Assembly (NCBI RefSeq): GCF_027923405.1
Contig: NZ_BQYI01000001.1
Location: forward strand, 821,501 to 885,500
Source of the DNA: Paenibacillus sp. YYML68
GTDB lineage: Bacteria; Bacillota; Bacilli; Paenibacillales; NBRC-103111
Direction of reading: 5' to 3'
DNA length: 64,000 bases
Below, piece by piece: positions 1-7,762 of the stretch. Within the stretch, counting starts at the first letter, position 1. Each line of letters starts with the position of its first letter. The translations under genes were made by a program, and so were the position numbers. Under the pieces are notes generated by a model that saw only the letters and a program-made list of their open reading frames with translations, ran no database searches and had not been told where the DNA came from.

Positions 1-249
1 ATTTTATATTCAAATTTGACAGAATTATACGAGAGAAATGCGCAATATGAGAATGATCCAAAACGCTCAGTAGCTATCATAGATGGAAATCAATTAGTAG
101 TAGGGTTACCAACCTCAAAAGATGTTTTTGATACTGCAAGGGCTGTACAAATATTTAGTGAGTGGTTCGAAACAGACAAGGATAAATATCCTGAATTTAT
201 AAATCTTTTTCTATATCTAATGAAAACGGATAATCGACAATATAATTAG
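1..249 (+). CDS. hypothetical protein, 5' end outside window
   Basis: The reading frame is open from the first base of the window and stops with TAG at 247-249, so the start lies upstream. A TTG at 16 is in frame, but no ribosome binding site can be judged there. The visible 82 residues are hydrophilic and include IIDGNQLVVGLPTSKDVFDT and an acidic, aromatic C-terminus. I do not recognise the family. Base composition is distinctly AT-rich compared with the core genes further right, as expected of an accessory gene. There is no signal peptide or membrane segment in the visible part. Confidence 0.5.
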   Translation: MLYSNLTELYERNAQYENDPKRSVAIIDGNQLVVGLPTSKDVFDTARAVQIFSEWFETDKDKYPEFINLFLYLMKTDNRQYN

Positions 250-354
250 TTATTACCTGAGTATATGAGAAACTACTTCACATTCACTGTCCTTCAAGAC
301 CACGATAAGCAAAACGACCCTTACCCTTGGAGTAAAAAATGATCTCGACTGTTT

Positions 355-545
355 CTGCGTGTAAAGACTGCAGGTCATCCCGTTCATGGTCACACGGCAA
401 AAGCCGGGGGACGAAGGCCTCAGCTGATTGGAGATCAGGTGGCGCAGCGCAGCAAGGCCAGAGCCGAGTGAAATGTCATTCGCCTACCGCCGGTAACACG
501 CACACCGCGCGGCTAAAGTCGAGTGGGGGAGAAGGTTGCTGACGG
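355..545 (+). ncRNA. GC-rich structured island, candidate non-coding RNA
   Basis: A compact GC-rich block sits between AT-rich flanks. It can fold into several local hairpins: CGGCAAAAGCCG near 396; GGCCT pairing with AGGCC around an inner CTGAT/ATCAG stem at about 416-465; and GAGTGA pairing with TCATTC at about 467-482. An open frame exists over 339-542, but its translation is low-complexity and resembles nothing, so I read the block as RNA or a mobile-element remnant. A further hairpin, ATTTCC/GGAAAT, lies at about 558-580. The strand is a guess. The remainder, 546-725, shows nothing recognisable. Confidence 0.3.
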
Positions 546-725
546 ACTTGGTAACATTTCCGTATGGTTCTGGAAATATTATGCTGACGGCTACAAACTA
601 TAAACATTAGCAGCTCGTTAAACTAAGTTGAACAAATGACATTATTATTCGCTTACTGTTATACACTGTTTCCGGGAATGATAAGCTGAGGAGGAAATCC
701 GCTCACAAAGGCGAAAGCTATCACT

Positions 726-1241
726 TTACCCGGTAATCGTTCCCCAGGAATGGCCTGCTGCGGCTCCAAGATATATAAAGATCATATTCCAGATGAAGCT
801 GCCGATCGTGGTGAGTAGCAGGAACCATCCGATGCTGATTCGGCCTAAGCCTGCCGGAATGGAGATGAGACTTCGGATCAGCGGAATAAAGCGGCAGAAG
901 AATACGGTCCATAGTCCATACCGGGCAAACCATCCGTTCGCTCGGTGCAGGTCATGCGTCGTTAATCGCACGAAGGAGCCGTAGCGTTCAATGATCCGCT
1001 CCAGCTGCCGGAGTCCCAGCTTCCAGCCGAGTCCGTAGAGCACGGCTGCTCCGACAACGGAGCCGATCGTGGCGTACAGCAGGACACCTGCCAATGTCAG
1101 GTCGGTTCGTGTGGTCATGAATCCGCTGAACGAAAGGATCACCTCGGACGGAATGGGGGGAAATACATTTTCCAAGGCGATCAATACAAGGATACCGGTG
1201 TATCCGAACTGCTCAATAATAGAGATGATCCACTGCTCCAC
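726..1241 (-). CDS. DedA family membrane protein, possibly C-terminally shortened
   Basis: This 171-residue polytopic protein has the DedA/SNARE-associated signature: ALENVFPPIPSEVIL near the N-terminus and the conserved FFCRFIPLIRSLISIPAG segment in the middle. DedA proteins are inner-membrane proteins implicated in lipid-carrier (undecaprenyl phosphate) flipping and envelope homeostasis; the substrate here cannot be told. The start is GTG and overlaps the TAG stop of terC (TAGTG), so the two genes are translationally coupled. Usual length is near 200 residues. The protein ends abruptly after AAAGHSWGTITG, next to the unexplained 546-725 region, so a rearrangement may have trimmed the C-terminus. 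Confidence 0.8.
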   Translation of the reverse strand: MEQWIISIIEQFGYTGILVLIALENVFPPIPSEVILSFSGFMTTRTDLTLAGVLLYATIGSVVGAAVLYGLGWKLGLRQLERIIERYGSFVRLTTHDLHRANGWFARYGLWTVFFCRFIPLIRSLISIPAGLGRISIGWFLLLTTIGSFIWNMIFIYLGAAAGHSWGTITG

Positions 1242-2035
1242 TAGTGTACTCCTTTAGCTTGATTCTCTTCGGCCAATGGCTTTTCCTTCGATAAGAACCA
1301 TCCGCCCAGCGCAATAAGAATCAGGATGACGTAGAAGGTGATCTTCCATTCAGGCAGCTTGGCGAAGCCCTCTGGAAGGACGGACAGCGCCGGATGCGAC
1401 AGGGTATAGACCGACAGCTTCACGCCAACCCAGCCTACGATTAGAAATGCGGCGATCTCGAGTCCCGGTCTCCGCTGAAGCAGCTGCACGAAGAAGGAGG
1501 CGGCGAAGCGCATAATAATGAGGCCGATAAAGCCTCCGGCGAAAATAACGAGGAAGTGCCCGCCGTCCATTCCGCCAATCTGCGGAAGCGGTGTCGTAGG
1601 GAGCGCGACAGCAAGGGCGACGGCTGCGAGAATCGAATCGACAGCGAAGGCGATATCCGCGAGCTCGACCTTGAATACCGTTGTCCAGAAACCGGCGCCT
1701 TGCTTCGGCTTGGACTCGCCCGTCAGCCCACCGTTTTCAGCCTTCTTGACGAGCAGCTTGCGGAATATGTGATTCAACGCGATGAAGATCAGGTAGAGGG
1801 CTCCGAGCGCTTGAACCTGCCATACGTCCACCAGGAACGAGATGATGAACAGGGAGGCGAAGCGAAACACGAATGCACCAGCCAGGCCGTAGAACAGAGC
1901 CTTTTTCCTCGCTTCGTCCGGCAGATGCTTCACCATAATCGCTAACACCAAAGCGTTATCCGCAGCCAACAAGCCTTCGAGGGCAATCAGGACGAGCAGC
2001 ACCCATCCGTATTCCAGTAACAGAGTTAGCTCCAT
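1241..2035 (-). CDS. TerC family integral membrane protein
   Basis: 264 residues with about seven to nine membrane segments. Conserved acidic motifs lie in the membrane: LEGLLAADNALVLAI near the N-terminus and VELADIAFAVDSILAAVALA in the middle, the hallmark TerC signature. TerC/Alx-family proteins in Bacilli (YceF, YkoY types) are Mn2+ efflux or metalation proteins. That fits the Mn2+-type riboswitch in its leader, so Mn2+ export is the likely role. It is the first gene of a two-gene operon with the downstream DedA protein. The start ATG is the first codon after a purine-rich site next to the leader. Confidence 0.88.
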   Translation of the reverse strand: MELTLLLEYGWVLLVLIALEGLLAADNALVLAIMVKHLPDEARKKALFYGLAGAFVFRFASLFIISFLVDVWQVQALGALYLIFIALNHIFRKLLVKKAENGGLTGESKPKQGAGFWTTVFKVELADIAFAVDSILAAVALAVALPTTPLPQIGGMDGGHFLVIFAGGFIGLIIMRFAASFFVQLLQRRPGLEIAAFLIVGWVGVKLSVYTLSHPALSVLPEGFAKLPEWKITFYVILILIALGGWFLSKEKPLAEENQAKGVH

Positions 2036-2172
2036 TAAACATTCACTCCTTCATGGTCATATAAATTTTAGCTCGATCAGGTAAACGTTCGGTTTAATAA
2101 GCAACGTGATGGTTTGTTCGCACCCCCCTTTGGCGATTAGCCCTCTTGCAGTGACGATCAACGAATTCAACG

Positions 2173-2203
2173 AAAAAAGCCCTTACCGTTTGCCGGCAAA
2201 GGC
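2173..2203 (-). terminator. rho-independent terminator in terC leader
   Basis: On the minus strand a 9-bp stem, GCCTTTGCC pairing with GGTAAGGGC (with G-U pairs), is followed by TTTTTT. It lies directly downstream of the riboswitch aptamer and upstream of terC, so it is the likely expression platform: terminated without Mn2+, read through with Mn2+. Confidence 0.7.
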
Positions 2204-2221
2204 TGTACATGTATGTACATC

Positions 2222-2347
2222 AAAAGAGACCTTTGCCGACAAGGGCAAAGGTCTCGCTAACAACGTGAGTGACGCTGCAACAAAGCCGGAGGCATACGCC
2301 ACGTAATGACGACTTTGTTCGAAATAGCTACTCCCCTTTGAGGGATC
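2222..2347 (-). promoter_or_regulatory. yybP-ykoY manganese riboswitch upstream of terC
   Basis: Read on the minus strand, the sequence contains the hallmark CTCAAAGGGGAGTAGC at its 5' end, a GTCGTC segment, GTTGC and GCGAGACCTTTGCC pairing with GGCAAAGGTCTC at the 3' end. These are the conserved blocks of the yybP-ykoY motif, a Mn2+-sensing riboswitch that commonly precedes terC-like and P-type ATPase genes. A terminator follows it. The remainder of the gap to 2586 is AT-rich and should hold the divergent promoters; no gene is seen there. Confidence 0.85.
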
Positions 2348-2586
2348 GTATGAAGTTAAGCTTAATATAGCAGGAACTTGCTGATGACGTCAAGACATAA
2401 GTAAGAGCAAGACCACGATTGGGTTTGGAGAAGCTGTACGAACATTGTTAAACTTGTTTTATATCCAATAAATGGACATGGATTAAGTTACTAGGTACAA
2501 TATAGTAGATTCCAAAGTGTGGGATCTGAATTCTTCATAAATATGACGTTATCAGAAATGACCGATTTTGTGTGTGATTCAAGGAG

Positions 2587-2732
2587 GTGCTGAAAATACG
2601 AAAAACACTATTATTTAGTCTATTGTTAGTATCAATGACTGGCGCAGCAGTGATCACATCGATTTCATTATCCATTTTGATAGGTGTTTATTTACTTTCA
2701 GATACTTTCGCAGGTAATGATTATTATGGAGC
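2587..2732 (+). pseudogene. small membrane-protein gene, 5' fragment split by IS
   Basis: An AAGGAGG site at 2581-2587 precedes a frame encoding LLFSLLLVSMTGAAVITSI, a clear membrane segment, and then GNDYYGA up to the IS boundary at 2732. In the present DNA the frame continues into the IS and soon stops. Removing the IS and one copy of the 9-bp duplication joins it in frame to the fragment at 3973-4285. The start is uncertain: GTG (2587) overlaps the SD, and ATA at 2596 has the ideal spacing, so an ATG-to-ATA change is possible. Confidence 0.7.
2724..2732. repeat. target-site duplication, left copy
   Basis: TTATGGAGC flanks the left end of the IS and is repeated at 3973-3981. Duplications of this length are within the range known for IS4-family elements. 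Confidence 0.92.
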
Positions 2733-3972
2733 CAGGCCTGTTGATTAACCACTAAATGGTAGAAAAAGAGCCGTCAACCCGATAAAATGTTTGTACCCCT
2801 ACAAACAATTGGGAAGGTGACGACTCCATGAAAAATTCTAACACGATTCTTCCCATTCTACAAACACTCCTTACGACTGAAGAAGTCGATCATATCGTCC
2901 AGGCGAACGGTTATGTGGACAAAGCTCGAAAGTTCACGGTTCATCATTTGCTTCAATATTGGTGCGCCGCAGCGAGTGAGGAATGGTCAGGGTATCGCTC
3001 TGGTGCAGATCGCGCCGCCCGTAGCGGCTTAAGCCCTGTTCATTATTCCTGTTTCTCGGGTAAAGCAGCAGAGGTTCCATTTGAAATATTCAAAGAGCTG
3101 TTTCATCTACTTGTCCGTAAATGTAACCGTGAAACACGGCGAAAGCTCGCCCTCCCAAAAGAACTGCTACTCATTGATTCGACCACGATCACAGTGGGGA
3201 AAACTCGTTTGCCGTGGGCTCCTTATCATGGAGAACGAGCGGCGGTTAAATTGCATGTAGCATTACGTGCCCTCAACGGGCAGCCGCTTGGCGTCACAGA
3301 AACCATTGGTTCAAAGCACGATAGTCCTGTGTGCGAAACGCTGGAAAACGTTGATTTTATTATGGTTATGGACCGAGCCTACGGAAAATTGGAGCGGTTG
3401 GATCGCTACAAACAAGAGGGGCAATCCTTCGTCATCCGTCTTCGTGACAATGTCCATATCGAGAAACCATACACCTTGCGGCGTCAGTCCCCGTCCGACT
3501 CTTCAGTGATTGGTGATTTCACCTGTCAACTCGGAACGCCTCAGTGTCGCTCTACACAACGTCATCGTGTAGTCATCTTTCGGGATTTCGAAGGAAGAGA
3601 GATTCGCGTCGTTACTGACCTGATGAGTATAAGTGCCGAACAGATTGCTTTAATCTATAAAGCCCGCTGGCAGATTGAGGTATTCTTTCGCTGGATCAAG
3701 CAACATCTTAATATTCCGACGTTATTTGGCACGACAGAAAATGCCGTTTATGGCCAATTGTTTTGCGCGTTGATCGTCTTTGTGCTGCTCAAATGGTTGT
3801 TTGATGGGACCCGTCATGGAGTTCCTCGTCATGCTAACCTTAGTTTCGTTCGGTTCGCTCGCTTGCTGCTCTTGAACAACTTGTCCGCAGAGTGGCTTAT
3901 TCGAATACATCGGTTTATGTTGTGTTTTTCCAGTCCGAGTTAATTACATATCTTGGTTAATCAACAGGCCTG
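2733..3972 (+). mobile_element. complete IS4-family insertion sequence, 1240 bp
   Basis: The element is bounded by perfect 19-bp terminal inverted repeats: CAGGCCTGTTGATTAACCA at 2733-2751 and its reverse complement at 3954-3972. A perfect 9-bp direct duplication, TTATGGAGC, lies on either side. It contains one intact transposase gene. Intact ends and an undamaged duplication indicate a recent insertion that may still be mobile. It interrupts a membrane-protein reading frame, which is restored exactly when the element is removed. Confidence 0.95.
2828..3943 (+). CDS. IS4-family DDE transposase
   Basis: 371 residues, intact. The DDE catalytic residues are visible: first Asp in LLLIDSTTITVGKT, second Asp in IMVMDRAYGKLE, and the Glu in the IS4 signature YKARWQIEVFFRWIKQHL (Y-x2-R-x3-E-x6-K). 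The N-terminal part (residues about 1-110) holds the usual helical DNA-binding region, and the C-terminus returns to an RNase H-like fold. A GGGAAGG site lies just upstream of the ATG. It catalyses cut-and-paste movement of the surrounding element. Confidence 0.95.
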   Translation: MKNSNTILPILQTLLTTEEVDHIVQANGYVDKARKFTVHHLLQYWCAAASEEWSGYRSGADRAARSGLSPVHYSCFSGKAAEVPFEIFKELFHLLVRKCNRETRRKLALPKELLLIDSTTITVGKTRLPWAPYHGERAAVKLHVALRALNGQPLGVTETIGSKHDSPVCETLENVDFIMVMDRAYGKLERLDRYKQEGQSFVIRLRDNVHIEKPYTLRRQSPSDSSVIGDFTCQLGTPQCRSTQRHRVVIFRDFEGREIRVVTDLMSISAEQIALIYKARWQIEVFFRWIKQHLNIPTLFGTTENAVYGQLFCALIVFVLLKWLFDGTRHGVPRHANLSFVRFARLLLLNNLSAEWLIRIHRFMLCFSSPS

Positions 3973-3981
3973 TTATGGAGC
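3973..3981. repeat. target-site duplication, right copy
   Basis: TTATGGAGC immediately follows the right inverted repeat and matches 2724-2732 exactly. Confidence 0.92.
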
Positions 3982-4285
3982 AGTAATTTATTATTTCCGT
4001 TGCTCACTCCCAGTGGTGATGATTACTCCTTTTGTAGCTATACCATTACTTAATGTAGATAATTACAAGAAGTTATTATATGGTTCGATCATAAGTGGTG
4101 TTTTGTTCTATTTATTAGCTAGTTGGATGCTTGGTCTGTATATCGAGTATATGAGCTATCTTCCACTGCGTGATACTTTTGGATTGTTAGTAGGATATAG
4201 CATTGGGAGTCTTGAAATAGCGTATTTATCAGTGTTGTTAACATTGAATTTTCTTTTAGTAGGACGAGTTATGATTAGGAAGTGA
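3973..4285 (+). pseudogene. small membrane-protein gene, 3' fragment split by IS
   Basis: In frame across the duplication this part encodes GAVIYYFRCSLPVVMITPFV, then two further hydrophobic segments (YGSIISGVLFYLLASWMLGL and LEIAYLSVLLTLNFLLVGRV), ending RVMIRK. Together with the 5' fragment the ancestral protein would be about 150 residues with four membrane spans. An ATG-initiated frame beginning at 3953 inside the IS could give a hybrid product, but it has no good ribosome binding site. The family is not recognised. Confidence 0.7.
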
Positions 4286-4327
4286 CTTGTTGGTTTTTCG
4301 AAGAGGTCGGTCACATCTGATAACAAT

Positions 4328-4467
4328 GCATTCACGCAGCGGGCCGGCAAGCCGTCCCTTGGTCGCCAGGAGGGATTTCGAGGAAGTGGGATCAGGCGAC
4401 AACCCTGCACCGACTAAGCACATTGCGCCCGGCCGCCGGCCTCAAGTCGGTGAGGGTTCGTGAATGC
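4328..4467 (+). ncRNA. HEARO/omegaRNA-like structured RNA, no nuclease gene
   Basis: A GC-rich 140-nt block in AT-rich surroundings is closed by perfect 9-nt arms, GCATTCACG (4328-4336) and CGTGAATGC (4459-4467). Inside, GGCCGGC pairs with GCCGGCC, ACCGACT with AGTCGGT, and GGCGACAACCC with its surroundings. The segments CACCGACTAAGCACATTG and GGTGAGGGTTCGTGAATGC resemble my memory of the 3' core of HEARO RNAs, the omegaRNAs of IscB/IsrB systems. No IscB-like HNH gene lies nearby, so it would be an orphan copy. The family assignment rests on recalled consensus and could be wrong; the strong nested pairing is directly visible. Confidence 0.5.
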
Positions 4468-4506
4468 GAGGAACGATCTATGAATTTACTTATGGAGGGA
4501 AGGGCA

Positions 4507-5259
4507 ATGAGGGCGACTCCAGATGTTATTGCAATATGGAATAAATTTGACGACTTTCCTATGGAAACTCTAACTAAAGCTTGGTACAACGAATTAACAA
4601 TGGATAGTCAACAAAGATCAGTTGATTTAATGAAATTACATAGAGAGAAGTATGGGACGTCCGGGAATTGCTTCGATTTGGCTATTTGGTTAATTGATGA
4701 ATACAGAAAGAACAATCTTTACTCCTATGCAGTATTAACACCAGACTCACATGTGGCAGTCGTAGTCAAGAACGAAGAGGGAAACAAGTATTTATGCGAT
4801 TTAGGAGACCAATGGATCGAGCCAATACTTATAGAACCGAATCACGAGGATTATTCTGAACAATTTTTGCCAGGTTTTTTTCCGGGTGCTGAAGTTAAGC
4901 TGAATTACCGAACGGGAAATTTACTTGTGACTTATAGGAGGCCTAACGGCAAGGTAAGTAGACAAGAGTTTGATCTAACTCCTATTTTCGATCAGGAATT
5001 AATAGTGGCGGGACAAAAAACACAAAAAAAGCTATGGACTCCACTCGTTGAAAAGCGATTATTTATGGAAACAGAAGTGACACATTGGGAATTTGATAAC
5101 TTTACAAGCTTTATCAGTTCTACTGAGGGCAAGAAGATGGAAGAACCACTAAGGAAAATAGAAGAGTGGGCAAATCGAATTTGTATCATGTCTGGAATTA
5201 GCGAAGAAATTGTCTTGACGGCATTGAAAGTATATTCAAAGAAGTCTCCCCATGATTAA
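4507..5259 (+). CDS. cysteine acyltransferase/transglutaminase-like protein
   Basis: 250 residues. A possible Cys-His-Asp triad is spaced as in arylamine N-acetyltransferases and transglutaminases: Cys in GTSGNCFDLAIWL, His in TPDSHVAVVV, and Asp in KYLCDLGDQW (compare the DVGFG of NATs). The start ATG follows GGAGGGAAGG with good spacing; a longer in-frame version starting upstream would run through the structured RNA and is rejected. The codons are AT-rich like the other accessory genes here. Transfer of an acyl group or a proteolytic function are both possible; the substrate is unknown. Confidence 0.5.
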   Translation: MRATPDVIAIWNKFDDFPMETLTKAWYNELTMDSQQRSVDLMKLHREKYGTSGNCFDLAIWLIDEYRKNNLYSYAVLTPDSHVAVVVKNEEGNKYLCDLGDQWIEPILIEPNHEDYSEQFLPGFFPGAEVKLNYRTGNLLVTYRRPNGKVSRQEFDLTPIFDQELIVAGQKTQKKLWTPLVEKRLFMETEVTHWEFDNFTSFISSTEGKKMEEPLRKIEEWANRICIMSGISEEIVLTALKVYSKKSPHD

Positions 5260-5330
5260 CATCATTTTGCGATCAGCGCTGTTATTCGGGGACGATCGGG
5301 ATTACCTTTGCACGACAAGGAGCAACCCTA

Positions 5331-6872
5331 ATGAAATTAGAATGGAAGCAGTTCCTCAATCAGCCTCAATTTTGGGGCATTTTCTTGCTCTCGGAGCTTG
5401 TTTTTATTTTTGTTGGATTTCGAGTAGCGGAGCAGTGGCAGGACATACCCAGTATGATTTTCTTCGTCATGGCGGTTAATCTGCTCTATCTCTTGTATGG
5501 TGCCGAGCAAGCGCGGCTAGAGATGAAGCACTATATTGCGGAACAGATTCATTCACTCCCTAGAGGCTACAGGTACTATGTAATGAAGCTGGGCTACTGG
5601 CTTTCTCATGTTCTGCTATTCTACTTGATTTCAGTCGTCAGCATCATCATGTACTTCACATCCCAACAGGTTGAGATGAACGGCGTAGTTCTTACTATGA
5701 TATGGACGTATACGTTTTGTAATTGGTTTGTTCCTTTTTTGATTTCGGTCGTTATCGGATACTCGTTATACTCAATATTCCCCCACATGAGCACCTATCT
5801 TGTAATCGTGTTCGTCTGGATACTTCTCGGTCCATACAATCCATTCGTCGAGTTGCTTCCATCAGACTTATCTCCGTATCTCGCAGTGGCGGACACTAAC
5901 TTTCAGCTTACTCATTACATATACGTCTCAGAGCATATGATCGTAAACACGGGCTCATATTGGCAGCGGATCGTAGTGGTTATGGCTGCATTCACTATAT
6001 TTCTAGCTTCGGTTGGACTGCTTCGCAGATTACATCAAGTACGAATCTTAATACCAACTCTATTAGCTGGCATTGTACTTATTGCGTATACTGCCCCAAC
6101 CCCCAGAATAAGCGACCAGCCTGGCAGCCTGCAATTAGAACCTGACCCCTATAACGGGAATCGTTATTCCATAGAAGCGTATAGCATGGACTTGCATCAT
6201 GCCGAGGTGGATCATAAGCTATCGTACAGCTTGGATATTCAGATGATTGCGAATGATGAGCATGTAAGCTTTGCCCTGTGGGACTCGATTCATATTGCTA
6301 GTCTGGAGTGGAATGGGGAGAAGCTGGCTTTTCATAGACAAGGGAATTGGGTTCATGTTCGACTACCTAGCGGACAAGCGGGTGCAGGGGTACTTCATCT
6401 GGAGGCTCATACAAGCGAGTATCCAGATGTGAATCCGACCTCGTTGCTGTTGCTATCTACTGTCCCCTGGTATCCGATGCATCCTGACGAAGCGATCGAC
6501 CCAATGGGGAATGCGAAGAAGGAGAAGTATGATATTACGTTACACCATACGGGGCACAACCACGTGAAGTCGAATTTAACCCAGCGTGAAGACCATGTAT
6601 TCACTGGGGAGGCGTACGGTCCTACGATTCTTAAAGGATATTTCAACCAAACGAATAATCTTCTATATCTTGTTCAATACGATAAAAATGATATACGGAA
6701 TAAAATGAATCAAATTCGGGGTGTATATCAGGAGATGGGGATAAGCAGTCCGACTCGGTTATACTTCGTGTCCTCCGCAACGACTTATTCGGCTAACCCG
6801 GATGAGAGCTTCACTACACCGTTACCGATTCCTCTAGAGCAGACGGTTAAACACTATTTATCCAAGCGTTGA
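5331..6872 (+). CDS. ABC-2-type membrane protein with C-terminal ectodomain
   Basis: 513 residues. The first about 270 form six hydrophobic spans (for example WGIFLLSELVFIFVGF, AAFTIFLASVGLLRRLHQ). The rest is a soluble beta-rich domain with segments such as IASLEWNGEKLAFHRQGNW and LLLSTVPWYPMHPDEA. The latter look like the N-terminal saddle domain of M1 aminopeptidases as found fused to ABC-2 permeases, but no HExxH zinc motif is present. The next gene is its ATPase, 18 bp downstream, and a second membrane subunit follows, so the three form one transporter. The substrate is unknown. AAGGAG precedes the ATG. Confidence 0.65.
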   Translation: MKLEWKQFLNQPQFWGIFLLSELVFIFVGFRVAEQWQDIPSMIFFVMAVNLLYLLYGAEQARLEMKHYIAEQIHSLPRGYRYYVMKLGYWLSHVLLFYLISVVSIIMYFTSQQVEMNGVVLTMIWTYTFCNWFVPFLISVVIGYSLYSIFPHMSTYLVIVFVWILLGPYNPFVELLPSDLSPYLAVADTNFQLTHYIYVSEHMIVNTGSYWQRIVVVMAAFTIFLASVGLLRRLHQVRILIPTLLAGIVLIAYTAPTPRISDQPGSLQLEPDPYNGNRYSIEAYSMDLHHAEVDHKLSYSLDIQMIANDEHVSFALWDSIHIASLEWNGEKLAFHRQGNWVHVRLPSGQAGAGVLHLEAHTSEYPDVNPTSLLLLSTVPWYPMHPDEAIDPMGNAKKEKYDITLHHTGHNHVKSNLTQREDHVFTGEAYGPTILKGYFNQTNNLLYLVQYDKNDIRNKMNQIRGVYQEMGISSPTRLYFVSSATTYSANPDESFTTPLPIPLEQTVKHYLSKR

Positions 6873-6890
6873 TTATGGAGGTACATCCTT

Positions 6891-7760
6891 ATGCTTCAGA
6901 TTCAAGGGGTTACGAAGTCATTCGGCCATCGAGTGGCTCTACATGAAGTTCATGTTGAAATCAGCAAGGGCGTAGTCGGACTGCTAGGGCCTAATGGAGC
7001 GGGCAAGACGACGCTGCTCAGGGTGTTAGCCACCGTATATTCCCCTACCACGGGTCGGATTGAGCTACATGGTGTCGATTGGGATCGGCAGGTGGAGGAG
7101 GCTCGGAGGCGCATCGGGTACCTCCCTCAGCATGTCGGGCTGTTCCCCGCGTTGACATCGTATGAATATCTCGACTACTTCGCATTAATGAGAGGAATAA
7201 CGGATTCGAAGAAGCGTCGTGACATCGTTCATGAAGTATTGCAAGAGGTGAACCTGATCGAGAAGAGTAATTCCAAAATTCGCAAGCTGTCCGGTGGCAT
7301 GAAGCAACGTCTCGGTATTGCACAAGCGATTATACATAATCCACAGCTGCTGCTATTAGATGAGCCTACGGCTGGACTCGATCCAGAGGAGCGGTTAAGA
7401 TTTCGAGGTTTAATCAGGCGGCTAGCCGATAACCGAATCGTGATCATCTCGACACATATTACGGATGATATCTCGATGACATGTGATCAAGTATGCGTAA
7501 TGAAGAAGGGCAGGCTGGAATATTTCCCGTCACCTTCTGAGATTAGTCACTTAGCTAATGGTAAAGTGTGGTCTGTCGATGCTTCGTTTGCGGAGTACTC
7601 GGAGATCGAGCGCATGCCTGACTATCAAATTGTGAACTCGATGGAGCTGGACGGGAGAATAAGGCTACGGATTCTTTCCTCTGACCAACCATCTCCTGCC
7701 GCTGTATCCGCTGATCCTACGTTAGAAGAGGGGTATCTGATCTGGTTAAAGGGACGATAA
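6891..7760 (+). CDS. ABC transporter ATP-binding protein
   Basis: 289 residues with all nucleotide-binding motifs: Walker A GPNGAGKTT, Q-loop YLPQHVG, signature LSGGMKQR, Walker B LLLLDEPTAGLD, and H-loop ISTHI. It belongs to the CcmA/NatA-like class that pairs with ABC-2 permeases. About 70 C-terminal residues after the core may contact the membrane subunits. The gene sits between two membrane-protein genes with gaps of 18 and 2 bp, so the three are one operon. Confidence 0.9.
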   Translation: MLQIQGVTKSFGHRVALHEVHVEISKGVVGLLGPNGAGKTTLLRVLATVYSPTTGRIELHGVDWDRQVEEARRRIGYLPQHVGLFPALTSYEYLDYFALMRGITDSKKRRDIVHEVLQEVNLIEKSNSKIRKLSGGMKQRLGIAQAIIHNPQLLLLDEPTAGLDPEERLRFRGLIRRLADNRIVIISTHITDDISMTCDQVCVMKKGRLEYFPSPSEISHLANGKVWSVDASFAEYSEIERMPDYQIVNSMELDGRIRLRILSSDQPSPAAVSADPTLEEGYLIWLKGR

Positions 7761-7762
7761 GT

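Noticed and set aside
339..542. Open frame of 67 codons starting ATG
   Set aside because: It lies in a structured GC-rich block, has low-complexity translation and no ribosome binding site.
4423..4506. N-terminal extension of the acyltransferase-like gene
   Set aside because: The extension is encoded by the 3' half of the structured RNA; the ATG at 4507 has the proper GGAGGGAAGG.
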